Positions 43,801 through 55,019 of a stretch of 64,000 bases of DNA are shown here, piece after piece. Position 1 is the first letter of the stretch. The number at the start of each line of letters is the position of its first letter. The notes below the pieces were generated by a model. The model was given only the letters and a program-made list of their open reading frames with translations, ran no database searches and was not told where the DNA came from. This stretch comes from Selaginella moellendorffii (Eukaryota > Streptophyta > Lycopodiopsida > Selaginellales > Selaginellaceae): assembly GCF_000143415.4 (NCBI RefSeq), contig NW_003314311.1:1029062-1093061 (forward strand), in the 5' to 3' direction. Both the position numbers and the translations under genes were made by a program.

Positions 43801-46610
43801 ATCTCATCAAGCCAATACTCGTGCAGCCTCTTTCGTTCCCTCAGAGGAAGGCTCCAAACGTCAGGATAATCTACCAGGAGCTCAAGTGGAACCTCGTCAC
43901 GGTGTGCATTGTTCACAACTGGATCCTGCTGCTGCTCAACTGCTTCAACCGGACGACTCCGACGCCGAGTCTGGACGTGTACCCAACCACCGCCCCCTGG
44001 AGCAGCCAAGCCTTGGGTACGTCTCCCTTCTTCGCGGGGAACATTTACCGTTTGGTCATGCAGGTCCGCTGCTTCGACTTCATCATCCAGAACGACATAC
44101 CTGTTAGCTACTTGCTCAACTCTTCGAGCTGGAACATCAACGTATCTGAGATTTTCAGCTTCCAGCCAGGCTTCTACCACCTTCTTTCCTGCTAATGCGC
44201 TCGTGCGTCCCAGGTAGAATAAATTTGTTATCTGATCTTCTGTCGCTACACCGTGAAGAAGAGTTTCTGACACATAGGGAAGATTCAGCTCATCCACACA
44301 CCGGCGTATTTCTGCCTCTAGTCGCCTCCGGTCGTCTCTAGCAGCCACTGCCTTTCTCACGTAAGCTCCCTGCACATCCCGGTTCTCCCTTGCCAGCTGT
44401 ACAAGAGTCTGCAGGTTGCGGCCATCTAGCTGCTTGTTTTTGCTTCGACCTCCTATCCTGATCACATTTTTCTCAGAACGAAAAACTCCTTCCAGGAACT
44501 GGTCCAGTGCATGGTTCGTATAGCAGACAATCAAAACAGGTCCAAAGAGGTCGGGAACATCTTCTGCAGTGCTAAAGTGTCCTGTCTTTGTAGCCTCCCT
44601 CTTTAGATTTGCAAGCAGCAACTTCACGATAAGCATCCCGACGAACGTCTTTCCAGTGCCGGGTGGTCCTTGAATCAGTGCGAGGTTTTTCGTCAAAGCG
44701 TGCTTCAATGCTGCGACCTGGCTCGAGTCCAGGGTTGAGTTCCACTCAGGCCAATCTTGCAGTATATGAAACTTGAACTGACCGAATTCTTTCGTGCCTC
44801 CAGGGAAAGCAGAGCTGAAGTCGTATCTATCGCCCTCTGCTCTCTGTGACAAGTACGCTGGCTCCTTCACATGCTTCTCTAACGATATCAAATGCGACTT
44901 GAAAGGTATGTTTTCCATGTCCTCTCGTTGCAAGCTTTTCAAAACATGAGAATAAGCTTCGAAGTATGCTGCTGCAGACTCGACCATGACGTATTTGGAT
45001 GATGCGTCGAGATCACTTCCATCTAAAAGACGAAGGTCCACCATATTCTGAGCCAACTCTTTCCTTCCTGCCACCGTTGCCCAGGTAATGGTCTGAAAGT
45101 TATCCCTTGACATGCACAGCAAGGAGCCAAACATCAACCGTTTGCTCTGCTCCCAGTTTATCTCCCTCGTTTTGTTCCTGACTTTCTCTGCAACGAACGA
45201 CACCTTGTTTTCTATCCCGTTTAGTGTGAAACGTACTCCTTTCAGCTCCACATTGCTATATATCCTCACCTCCGCAAAGTATCCTCCCTGCCTGTTTATG
45301 TACTGCTTTATCCCTTGCCTGAGTGGATTGATGAAGTCCTCTCGCAGCAGCCGGAAGTGCGTCTCTAAGTACTCCAGAACTGAGGTGTAACGAAGCCCAA
45401 CTTTGTTGACCGGAACTGCGGTTGGGATGACGCTGAGGAGCTCGTCCTTGCTGGGAATTATCGGTATCTTGCGGAACTCCGGTCCCTGCATCGTCATTCC
45501 ACGTAAGTTTTTCGAAAAACAATCTCTTTTCATCAGAACTTGCCTGTAAACTTGCGTCAGGATCTGATGTGGCCATTTGCAGCCAGAGTTTTCTCCTGTG
45601 CTCGAGCAGTACGCCCAACCTTTCGGCTAGCTCGTCCCTCAGGGGCGTTTCCGGAAGCTCTGCGATCAGCTTCTCGGCGGCGTCTAGGGGGAGATACTTC
45701 CATCCATCGGAAGTTCGCAGCTGCAGCTCTTCAATCAGCAACAGGTATGGCTTCAAACCTTCGTCCGTGCGTGGCATCTGATTGTTCATGTGAGCTTGGA
45801 GCTGCATCGCATACCTCGACTCGGCCAGAGATCCATATATCTTATTTGTCTCGTGCCTGAGCATGCTAGACCGCATTTCATCCCTGGTCAGCAGCTTCGC
45901 GAGCATATCAGCCGCCTTGCGCGTGAGCTGCAAGCTTGAAGCTACCTTGCATAGCATCTCTAGTCCCGGTGGCGAGCTCAGCTCCTCGATGTTGTCTGCC
46001 GGGGATCTTCCTATCAGATTCTCGAGCCACCTCTCAATCGACCACGCAGACAGCAGCACCGGTCTCACGATGCTGGTACTTCCGGTGCTGCTGTTATTGC
46101 TCGAGTGTGAAAACTTGCATCTTAATCCATTTCGGCAGTAGCCACGCTGGAAAAACTTGCATGGTCCTGCCTGACTGGAAGGCTCTGCAGGAGCAAGACC
46201 CGTCGCCATTGCTTTCTCTCGCACCGAAAACCTTGGCACGGCCTGGCTCGCAGACATGTCCCCGAGTGCTAGTTTCAGGTCCTCGTCCGTCTCGACTGTG
46301 ATTGTTTCTCCTTCCGAGTCGCCGTAGCTGATGACGATGCCGCTCGCGCTCTTCAGCTCGCTGAAAGTTTTCTTGATGGTTTCCACCAGAGCCTGCATGC
46401 TTAGCTGCAACGTAACCATCACTAATCTGATGCTTTCGTTGTGACACAGCTTCAAACGAAAAGCACGACTGCAAGGTTCTTCCTGGATTCACAAGGCGAA
46501 AAGAAAAAAAGGAAGGGTATGGATTAGAGAGAGAGTTTTTTCTTGCTTACCATGGTTTCTTGCAGAGCAGCTGCCGCATGTCGATCACTTCCTCTCCTTC
46601 CGCTTGCCAT
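40823..46610 (-). CDS. ZNFX1: ZNFX1-like NFX1-type zinc-finger SF1 helicase (four exons, ~1869 aa)
   Basis: Exons are 46551-46610, 45544-46482, 41677-45485 and 40823-41624. Introns are 68 bp (GT-AG), 58 bp (GC-AG, CAG|GCAAGT) and 52 bp (GT-AG). Domains in order: a PB1-like fold (~29-95, VISYGDSEGETITVETDEDL), a CCCH finger (~128-146, CKFFQRGYCRNGLRCKFSH), and an SF1 RNA helicase with Walker A GPPGTGKT (~606-613), VVEEAAE, GDHLQLRPS and VALSRARKG. Next come an NFX1 zinc-finger array (~1275-1545, many CGHxC units), TPR-like helices (~1638-1685) and an RZ-type finger (~1799-1838, GHWYQCPNGHVYVVGECGG). Animal ZNFX1 binds RNA in antiviral sensing and small-RNA inheritance; the plant role is inferred only. 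All key helicase residues are present. Confidence 0.88.
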
Positions 46611-46639
46611 GGCGTCTCGATTCCAAAGGCTTCCAAGAC

Positions 46640-47215
46640 TGTGATCACAGCGTTTTATCTCCTAAACGGCCTCCCGCCCGCTTTCATTACGGTTCACTGG
46701 CATTTATTTTATAGATGATCACGCTTGAGGCTTTATTCGCTGAATTCTTTATTTGAGGCCAACTCAGTATTCCATTAGAGCCCTTCACTTTAGGTTCTCT
46801 TTGCCCAAAGTCCCTCCCAAAGTTAATATGGGCGGCAGATGTGATTCTGGCTTTACATCTGTTTTATTCCAATCCCTGTCCAAGGTACAATGTCGGCTGC
46901 ATCCCACGATGCTCGGTGTTAGTGCGTGTTCTGGAGTCCAGAATCTAGACCATCTTTGACACAACATGCATTCAACGTTGTTTACAATGTTCGTAGGAGG
47001 ACACACACTGTGGTTTAGATTGTACTCGTGTCCATGTAGTTAACTCTCTAGATTCAATTACCTTGTGTTTGAACGTTCTTAGAAAGCGTTGCAGCGAATG
47101 AGATTGATCAAGCACACTGATTGGAAGGAAAGTCACAAGCTATATCTGTTCCTTCAATTTTCCCAGGAATTTGATTGTTCATGAAGAAGTTCGGTCGATA
47201 TGAAGATGACGATAC
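46640..47215. other. Promoter side of the helicase gene, no gene seen
   Basis: No coding frame with a family signature. 46611-46700 is the likely 5' UTR and promoter of the ZNFX1-like gene. Confidence 0.5.
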
Positions 47216-47289
47216 AATCAAGTGACACATAAATTCTCACAGTGCGTGTGCACGTGGATTTATACGCGTGTGAAGATTAGAATACGACT

Positions 47290-47460
47290 GTGTCACTCTG
47301 GCCTGGAGAACCATGCAAAAGTAAAGGAAAATTTGAGAAAAAGAGAGTTTTTGTGTGTCGCCGCGAGCTCCATTATCTGGAGCACAATTTCTCGGTTCAA
47401 AGCCTTGAGCTCCTCTGAACTCCCAAAGCTCGAAGAATTCACTTGTAAAAAAAGGTCGAG
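47290..47460 (+). repeat. Dispersed repeat, copy 2
   Basis: Shares TCGGTTCAAAGCCTTGAGCT and flanks with 39640-39875 (inverted) and 63610-63870. Confidence 0.65.
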
Positions 47461-47464
47461 AAGT

Positions 47465-47840
47465 CCGAAGGCTACTTTCAGGGCAGCTGATGAGAGTGCA
47501 GCTAGGAATAAGAATCAGTCGAGCTTGGAACAAATGCCCAAACTGGGCAAATGGCTTGCGCGGAGGGTGAGAAAGAGGAGCTCGACGGGGAGACAGAGTT
47601 GCTCCTTGCACGCCGACATTTTGGACAGAAGCCATCGAACTTGCTGCGGGCTGACGGCGGAGATGCTCAACGCGTAGAGCCTTTGGGGCTGCAATACGGC
47701 TGGTGCTGAAAGAAGCTGGCGGAGGCCTGCAAAACAAGCGGATGGAGTGCTAGGCGCGCCCACCTGTTGCTTGAGGAACACGACATGATCTGGATGAGCA
47801 CCTCATCCGGCACAGCAGCACCGCATCAAAACCAAGAAAA
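47465..47840 (-). pseudogene. F-box/LRR gene fragment, third and decayed copy
   Basis: The minus strand matches the start of the F-box/LRR genes at 4.6 and 15.2 kb: the ATCCGGATGAG-like F-box start near 47790, then LRQLLS and ALSISAVSPQQVRWLLSKMSAC (cf. LSISSTSSQHKFDGFWSNVSAC), then LLFLTLRASH. Intron 1 and the start of exon 2 are traceable at 47470-47530. Large deletions break it. Confidence 0.7.
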
Positions 47841-47929
47841 CGAGAAGATTGAGCTCGAGCTCCGTTGTGACCTCGATGTGCAGAAAAACCTTGTTGCTAA
47901 AAAGCTATGAAAAGCTATTACCCTGTCAT

Positions 47930-49345
47930 GGTGAGGATGAGGGCCTGAGCTTTTGTTCAGATCTGGCTCGAGCATTGGAGCTAGGTCAAGTGTGCAAGCA
48001 GTGGAGGAGCTACATGCCGAGACTGGAGCTCAACTTTGTTTCCTGATGATCCCGAGGTGATCGAGGCTGCTTTGTGCAGCACCCTGCGTGAAAGGTCGCC
48101 GCCTGTCAACATTTCTAGGCTCTTTGAGGCTTTAAAGCAGGTTTCGTTTTGTATCCAACGGCTGCAACCTGCCCGAACTCACACTCTTTCTAGAAATCAC
48201 GTATCCTAGAGAAGTTGAGCTGGACGGATTGGTTCCCTGCTGCTTGAAGGTGAAGTCAGTTGGTTATGGAAAATCCAAGAAGTTTTCCAAGTTTGTGAGT
48301 TCGTGCCCTGCTCTAGAGATGCTTGTGCTCTACTGGTCAGCCGAAATCGTGCTCCAAAGTTCCAGTCTCAAGTTCCTTAAGTGCCTTGGAACTACGTGTT
48401 ATGACAAAAGCCTCATACTGAATGCTCCCAACCTCGGATATGGGTATGTTTTGGTGGAGTAATGGAAGATTGGACTGCATAGTTTGAGGCAGCTAAGCTC
48501 ATCTGCTGAGGGAAACTGGTGGTTCATGGCTGGCGTGCAACATCTTTCTGTCGAAAGGCTTCCACACATCGGAGTGTCTCATGTTTGATATTTGTTTATT
48601 GACAAGATCGTGGAGGCATTAAACTCTTTTGATTCGTGGTTTTGACTTTCGGCCAGCCGTAACGAACCGAAAATTTGAACTGAGAATGCCGTCTTTGGAA
48701 AGGGTGGTCGGAGACTGCCATGCTGCAAAGCAAGCTACCGACATAGAAAGCTTTGTTTCCAGCTTTCTCAACTTAAAACGATGTTGTTTTCAACAGGTAC
48801 CAAGCCATATATTGTTCATGTAATGCCTGACACTTCCGGCATCAGCTGTGGAGATTTGTGAGTGCAGTAATGCAACATTTGGAAATGGTAAATGCTCTGG
48901 ATGAGACACTGAGAAACGTATGTTTATGATTCCGAGCTATCGCAAGTCTGTCAAGCTCAATCCTGAAGAGTTCGTGACAGACTTCCATCCAGAAAACTAT
49001 GGGATTTTGGACATAGTGAGGGACACACTAGTCCCAAACGCAACCAACCTCAGCTGCACAAGCTGAATCTATACCGAGCTGGGGACTACTTCAAAACAGA
49101 CATAGATACACCTCAGGATGGCCTCGTTGCATCTCTGGTGTAGTGCTTCCGGGCAATCACAGTGGTGGGAAACTTATAGTGCGACATGGAAAAGTGGAGG
49201 AGACACTTCAAGTCGAGGAGAACCAGAGCAGCAACAATATCCACTGGGCAACGTTTTATTCTGACTGTGAGCATGAAGTGGAGGAAGTTAAATCGGGATA
49301 TAGGCTCACGTTGACATTCAAGAAGTGTCACACTCTCATCCCAAG
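47930..49345 (+). pseudogene. F-box/LRR-like plus 2OG-Fe(II) oxygenase pseudogene (copy X)
   Basis: The first part (47960-48480) matches the LRR region of the copies at 50 and 61 kb (ALELGQVCKQWRSYMPRLEL, FVSSCPALEMLVLYW). The second part (48930-49345) is a prolyl-4-hydroxylase-like 2OG-Fe(II) oxygenase: LYRAGDYFKTDIDTPQDG, GNHSGGKLIVRHGK, WATFYSDCEHEVEEV and YRLTLTFKK. The distal His and the Arg are present, but the HxD motif reads DID. Stops and shifts occur throughout, so no product is expected. Confidence 0.65.
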
Positions 49346-49399
49346 GACTATAGCTTGTTTTTTAGGGTTCTGTATGAATGTAGTATTTTTAACCATTAC

Positions 49400-49740
49400 T
49401 TAAGCTTGTTTAAATTTAAGAAATTAATCGCTAAACATGTTTATAGTTTAGAAATATTTATTTAAGCAAACTTGTGAGTGGTAATGGATATATTTAAAAT
49501 ATTCTTAGATATTTTTGGGATATTATACCATCTAATGGTTGTTATTCGTTTAGATTAATCTTATATTTATATCCTAAACACTTCCCAGTATATTCTAGTT
49601 TATTTTATGGTTGAAGATTGTTTTTATGAATTATAAATTTTGTTGATAACACTACTAAACGTTATTGCAATTTTAGTTTTTGTATTTATATATTTGAAAT
49701 TGTTATTTTTTCTCCAACAATATTCAACAGTAACAGCATC
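49400..49740. other. AT-rich spacer with dispersed repeat
   Basis: 49430-49640 resembles 23575-23750 in the opposite orientation. No gene. Confidence 0.45.
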
Positions 49741-49756
49741 ATAATCTTTCTGAATG

Positions 49757-51175
49757 TCTCATGCAGAGCATCTGCCTTTTCCAAATGTTGCATTACTGCA
49801 CTCACAAGCAAGCTTCTCAATCTCCGCCAGAAGTGTGATAGAAATCAGGCACTACATGAACAATATGGATTAGTACTGGTTGAAAACAGCATTATATCTA
49901 CTCACCTGCTGCTTTGTTGAGTATACAATTCGTATGTCATCAATTTTGAACTGGTTGGCCTGGAGGAAGCTCAGGTAATGTGCACTCATCCTCAAACGGT
50001 GGAACAAACTTGATTGCTTGAACAAGCTTTTTATCAGCTTCGGAACGTGCTATTCTTACTCGTGGATCACACGGCACATTCTTCCTATACCTGGAAGGCA
50101 AGTTCATGAGCAGAAGGAGCTCCAACTTAGGTGATGAGTGAGGATAACGGAAACGAAGCTTTCTATGTCAGTAACTTTCTTTGCCGCATGACAGTCTCTG
50201 GCCACCCTTTCCAAAGACGGTATTCTCAGAGAACTTGTTTGAGAATTTGGTATAATCTGCCACAAATTAAGAACCATCTAGAAACCAACTGCCAACCAAA
50301 AAATGGCTTATACCTCGACAATGTTGCCAATAAACAAATCTCGAACATGAAAGACATGAACAGCGGTAATATCTTTGATGCGTGAAGCGTCTTTGACAGA
50401 GAGATGTCGTACGCGAGCCATGAGCCAAACAGATGAGCTAAGCCTCAAGCTATGCAGCTGGTTCAATCCTCCGTTACTACTAACTTCCACATCCAGGACT
50501 TCAAGGTTCGGAGCATTCAGTTTAACGCTTTTGTCATGACGTTCAACTCCAAGACACTTGAGAAACTTGAGACTGGAACTGTGGAGCATGAATTCGTAGA
50601 GCAGAGAATCTTGGCCAGTAGAGCACAAGCATCTCTAGAGCAGGGCATGAACTCACAAACTAGGACAACTTCTTGGATTTTCCGTAGCCAGCTGATTTCA
50701 TCTTCAAGCAGCAGCGAACGAATTCGTGAAGCTTGACTTCTCGAGGATACGTACCTACAATCGATTCACAGGAAATCGAGAAAGAGTGTAACTTCGGGCA
50801 CGCTGCAGCCACCTTACAGCTGAAAGACCATGGTATGCCGCCGTCGGAAATATAAAAGTCTAAAATCTCAAGTGATGCACGAGAGTGTAAATAGTTCAAA
50901 AGCTATGAAGGAAAGGGACAGACACAAAACGAAACCTGCTTGAGAGCAGCTTAGAAATACTGAGAGGCGTGTGTTGATGCGGAGACGGTGAAGGCCAGGC
51001 CTTTCACGCAGGTGCTGCACAAAGCAGCCGATTCTTTGGATTTGCTCATTAACTAATGAAAAATTGGCCATCAAACCCAGAGGTTCGTTAGCTGCTGTTC
51101 GAGTCAGGATCGCAAGCAGTGGAGGAGCTACATGCCTAGACTGGAGCTCAACTTCTTGCGCAAGTTTCCCGACGT
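49757..51175 (-). pseudogene. F-box/LRR-like pseudogene (copy Y)
   Basis: The minus strand carries RLRINT near 51000, SRASLEILDFYISDGGIPWS (50660-50899), SSLKFLKCLGVERHDKSVKL and NAPNLEVLDVEV (50308-50628), and the tail VQAIKFVPPFEDECTLPELP (49940-50125). It is nearly identical to copy Z, but the oxygenase part is absent because homology ends at about 49757. Frames are interrupted. Confidence 0.65.
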
Positions 51176-51663
51176 TCAAAGGTAAAAGGTAACTCCAAAG
51201 TGGTAAAAGAAGGTTTTGTGGCTCTCTTGCACGCAAAGATGTGGCACGGCCAAGTGTGGAGAGTCACACGGCCGGCACCAGCAACCATCACCGTACTTAT
51301 GGTGGTGCTTGACTGAATCAAAGGTGGTCTGAAAGTTGTGGTAACGTGCAAGATTTTATGGTGGTGGTCGGAGGAGTCGCTGTAAGAATACGAGCAAGAG
51401 CATGTTCTTGAAAGGCATCGATCTGCGGTGGTGGTGATCTCCGTTGAAGATCGAGAAGCTCTCCCTTGAAGACTATATAGTTGCTGGAACTATATGTGGC
51501 TATTTTGTGTCAGTAACTGGATCTCCACCTCTTACGCCATCAACCCAAGTAGCTGGATCTACCCTCACTTATGCTGACAATTGCCTTGGCTGCCCCTATC
51601 CAGCTCCTCTTCCACCAAGAACAAGGCTAGCTCTATCTCAATGAAATTAATTTGATGGCTCAT

Positions 51664-52019
51664 GGGTTGCGATGGAAAGCGGGAACGAGGCGATGACAAG
51701 GTATCTATCATCAAAAGTACTATTAAAGCTTTTTCTTGAATATGCTTTCATTTGGATAGGGACCAGAGCAGCCGATCAAGCGTAGTAAAACATGGATGAA
51801 AGCAGATTATATGGCCTTGATACGCCTCAAGCACATGAATACTTGCTGTGCTGGGAAGAAAGGAAAAAGTTGTTATTCTATGTTCAATGGCAGCAGATTG
51901 CAAACAAGATGGAAGGTGTAACCATTAGCAGATGCAACTGTGCCTGGCAGAATCTGGTTGTCATGTCCAAGGATCTAGGCGGGACCCTACAGACTATTTC
52001 CCACTCTCTAAAGAGGTGA
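51664..52019 (+). pseudogene. Trihelix-like (Myb/SANT) pseudogene, plus copy
   Basis: Exon 1 MGCDGKRERGDDK ends at a GTATCT donor. After a GATAG acceptor near 51760, exon 2 starts GPEQPIKRSKTWMKADYMAL then IRLK. A frameshift follows, after which the downstream frame reads LLFYVQWQQIANKME and NCAWQNLVV. Same two-exon layout as the gene at 52938-53396. Confidence 0.6.
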
Positions 52020-52190
52020 ATGGTCACAAGCGATCCTTGTGCATTGCATATGGACCAAGAGATCTTTGAAGCAATGACTTGTTTTCAAGCTTTGCTATTT
52101 AGTACACATAATTATTAAAGATGTCCCTTGAAAAATCCTTTTTTTTAAATAATGAGGAATTGAACATATAAAATATTTATTGAAATATAT

Positions 52191-52900
52191 GATATAAAAT
52201 ACTTTTAACAAAATAAAATTCTAACAAATTTAAAACACCTTTGGTTTGCTTATTTATTTTAAATAATATTTATTATTATAAATACAGGTTGTGTATCGAG
52301 AGAGAGAGAAACAAATGCTTATCGCATTGTAAATTAAGGCTTTCTCAATGAATTAATAAACAAACATCTCAACTAACCAAAACACATGCAAATGAATCAA
52401 GATAAAATAGAAACTTATCAATTGAAGGAGTGATGATGTTAATGTATGTGCACAGACAAAAGAGAATCCATTGATGTTCCATTGAAGTGTGAGATGATGT
52501 GTAAGTAAGAAATTAAAGAAAAAAGAAAACAATATAATAACATATTTATAATTTTGTAATTTTCCTTCCTCAACTCACAACTAAGCTTTTTGTGGGGCAT
52601 TATCACATGAGACTATATTGAAGTGTCACACGTGGCAGTCCACATGATTGGCCACATATAACAACAAATTCATTTGCAAGGAAAATGCATTGAAACTGCC
52701 AACAGCTTTGCTAACTTTGACATCCACCACCTGAGCATAGGCAAATGTCAATTTCTAGAGAATAAAGGTAGAAAAGAGAACAAGTTTTGTAAGTTCCTCT
52801 TGACATCAATAACTTTCTTAAAGTTTTCCTGGAAGGTATTTAATATTTAGAAAATATCTGCAATTTCTTTGTTCTATTGGTTTGTTAACATCCTTTTTCT
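52191..52900. other. AT-rich intergenic, nothing recognised
   Basis: No coding signature. A GAGA run lies near 52300. Confidence 0.5.
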
Positions 52901-52937
52901 ACTAAGAATGGAGGTTTTCTTATTCATGTTAAACGGT

Positions 52938-53396
52938 TTACTTCCACCTAACCTTGTATTGAAGAAAAGCATCCATTGCCTCAAAAACATCTTGGTCCAT
53001 ATGTTTGTGGATCCCACAGCCATAATAGTATTCTCTAGAAAGTGGGAAATACTGTTCAGGATGCCTACTGAAGTGACACTTCAGACTCCTGTACATTATA
53101 ACAAGAATCCTCCATTCACGGGAGCATTGGCTACCGGTTCTGCTTTGGATTTTCTCCGCAATCTCCTCCAATACAGCTTCACGAGACAAATTCCTTCTTT
53201 CTTCTGGCCTCCGCAGGTGTTCCTGGCGCTTACGTATCAAGGCCATATGCTCTTGTTTGCTCCATCCTCCACGACGCTTGATCGGCTCCTCTGTTCCCTA
53301 TCAGAATACATTCAAGTGCATATTACAAATATTTAATTAAAGAAATACCTTGTCATCATCGCCTCGTGCACGCGTTCCATTTCCATCGCACCCCAT
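52938..53396 (-). CDS. Small trihelix-like DNA-binding protein (two exons visible, 135 aa)
   Basis: Exon 1 is 53349-53396 (MGCDGNGTRARGDDDK) and exon 2 is 52938-53297, separated by a 51-bp intron (GTATTT...GATAG, phase 0). Exon 2 resembles a single trihelix/SANT domain: GGWSKQEHMALIRKRQEHL, then VLEEIAEKIQ and SREWRILVIMYRSLK, giving the spaced tryptophans and helices of GT-factor DNA-binding domains. A GTTAGG donor after FLQYK at 52950 could lead to another exon, so the C-terminus is uncertain. It is the best-preserved of four related units (51.7, 53, 54.9, 60 kb). Function inferred: DNA binding, target unknown. Confidence 0.55.
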
Positions 53397-53589
53397 CAAT
53401 GAACAAGACCTAAAAGCTAGCCCACAAAACCTAAAAGCTAGCCCCAGTGACACCACAAAACCCTAAAAAGTGTCAAATGCCACGTGGTCAGCGAGATTTT
53501 TATAAACCCCGGTATTTTTGGCATCCGCCTATTATGAATAAGAAACACAAAAGTTTATACTTATACATAAAAGCCATATTTTCTTTGAT

Positions 53590-54750
53590 TCATGGCCTTG
53601 CGAAGCTGGGTGCGAAGGTGTAGGCCCGAATGTCTGGAAATTCAGATCTCCCATAGTTGAGACTGGCAAAGAAGACCAGTTCCTCGTCCGAGTGGCCACA
53701 ATACTCCCACTTCTTCTCCACCAAATGAAACGCTAACAAAGGATACATGCGGCTGGAGACAACGATCACATCGCCTGCTAGATGGGCCATCCACTGTTCA
53801 CCATGAATGTCAATGTCATCAAGTGGCCACTCACCACCAAGTATTTCCCGGATGAGAGTATGGCTGAGTGTGAGCCATTTACCAAGCTCTTCATCCTTTT
53901 CTAGCACGCTTAGAGCAGCTCTCCGTATCCCATCTTTGTCACCTTCCCTGTGAACAAGCAAAATCCTTCTTCCTCTGTAAAGAAAACATCAAACAGGCCA
54001 GTTCAAGCCCTCCTCACCTGCCTCCAAAATACTCCCGTCCCAGTAGCCGAAGGGATCTTCACTCACCACTTCCCGCTTCCATGACATAGTGTCTAGGTCG
54101 TAAAAGCCATCCTCCTTTGCCTCGTTTTGGTTGTAACCCGGATTATACAGGTCTCCAGCAGTCGTGGATCCCCCCAGCGCCCAGCTTCCGGAGCCAGAAT
54201 TGTACTGGAGAATGTAGGCCACGTCCTCTTCATCAATGATGTTAAGCACTGCAATCCGGTAGATCCCTGTCTCAAGATCCACATCCATCGCCTCGATCAA
54301 GAAAACCTTCTCGGGACACTGGAGCACCTTCCAAGAGTTTGTGAGCGGATTGCCCACAGCCAGAGACCGTGAGCGAGGCCATTTCGTCTCCGGCCACCCA
54401 GCAAGCGTGCCACAGACGAGCCCATTTGCCGTGACATGGCTCGCAAACATTGTAGAGGGAACTCCAGGCGGACCGAGAGGCAGAGATGTGGGCTCGAGTG
54501 GTCGGCCGGAGAAAGGGCGCCAGAGGACTGCGGATTGGGCGCCACGGGAAAGAATCGTCCGTACCACCCAGGGAATGCCATGATGCTGCTGCTTCCCGTG
54601 GCGATCTAGAAACGAGCGAGAGGAAAGAATGCGGTACCAGGAGCAGCAGACCACTCGCATCCGGGCGACGCTGCGGAAATCGAGTCGCAGGAGGACGTCC
54701 ACAAGCAATTCCTGCTCCCGGAGCCGATCGAAGGCAGAGCCGATCGCCAT
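53590..54750 (-). CDS. F-box protein with kelch/FBA-like C-terminus (two exons, 371 aa)
   Basis: Exons are 54018-54750 and 53590-53972, with a 45-bp intron (GTGAGG...CAGAG, phase 1) chosen because it is the acceptor that restores frame into LLVHREGDKDG. The F-box is at ~11-53 (REQELLVDVLLRLDFRSVAR, then VCCSWYRILSSRSFLDRH). Blocks typical of plant F-box-associated or kelch-like propellers follow (SLAVGNPLTNSWKVL, YDLDTMSWKREVV, HLVEKKWEYCG). Likely an SCF ubiquitin-ligase receptor, target unknown. It lies within the spacer of the large inverted repeat and is unrelated to the two LRR-type F-box genes. Confidence 0.85.
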
Positions 54751-54840
54751 GCTCGCTTATGCCCTAAATGAAATTCTTTTAATTTCTTTTCATTACAAGG
54801 GCTAAAGTGTGCCACGTGGCATGTTTTACTATAAGTTATC

Positions 54841-55015
54841 ATGTTGCGATGGAAAGCGGTGCCAAGAAGAAAGGAGAAGCTTGTTGTTCTATGTTCAATA
54901 GCAAGACAAGATGGAATGTCTGGTTGTCATGTACAGGGATCTAAAGTCTTACTTCAGTTAGCACATTGTAGATTATTTCCCACTCTCTTGAAGAGCAGCA
55001 ATTGGGTGAATGGCT
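54841..55015 (+). pseudogene. Trihelix-like fragment
   Basis: TTGCGATGGAAAGCG and TTGTTCTATGTTCAAT blocks match 51664-52019 with large deletions. It abuts the end of the Ty3/gypsy copy at about 55020. Confidence 0.5.
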
Positions 55016-55019
55016 ACAA

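Larger units (their letters stand above)
49757..52190. repeat. Large inverted repeat, left arm
   Basis: Reverse complement of 59690-62177. It contains the F-box/LRR-like pseudogene Y, a ~0.5-kb noncoding block and a trihelix-like pseudogene, all in the same relative order as the right arm. Confidence 0.85.

Noticed and set aside
43185-44195. 336-aa plus-strand ORF within the helicase gene
   Set aside because: It is the antisense shadow of the conserved SF1 helicase exon and has no independent family signature.
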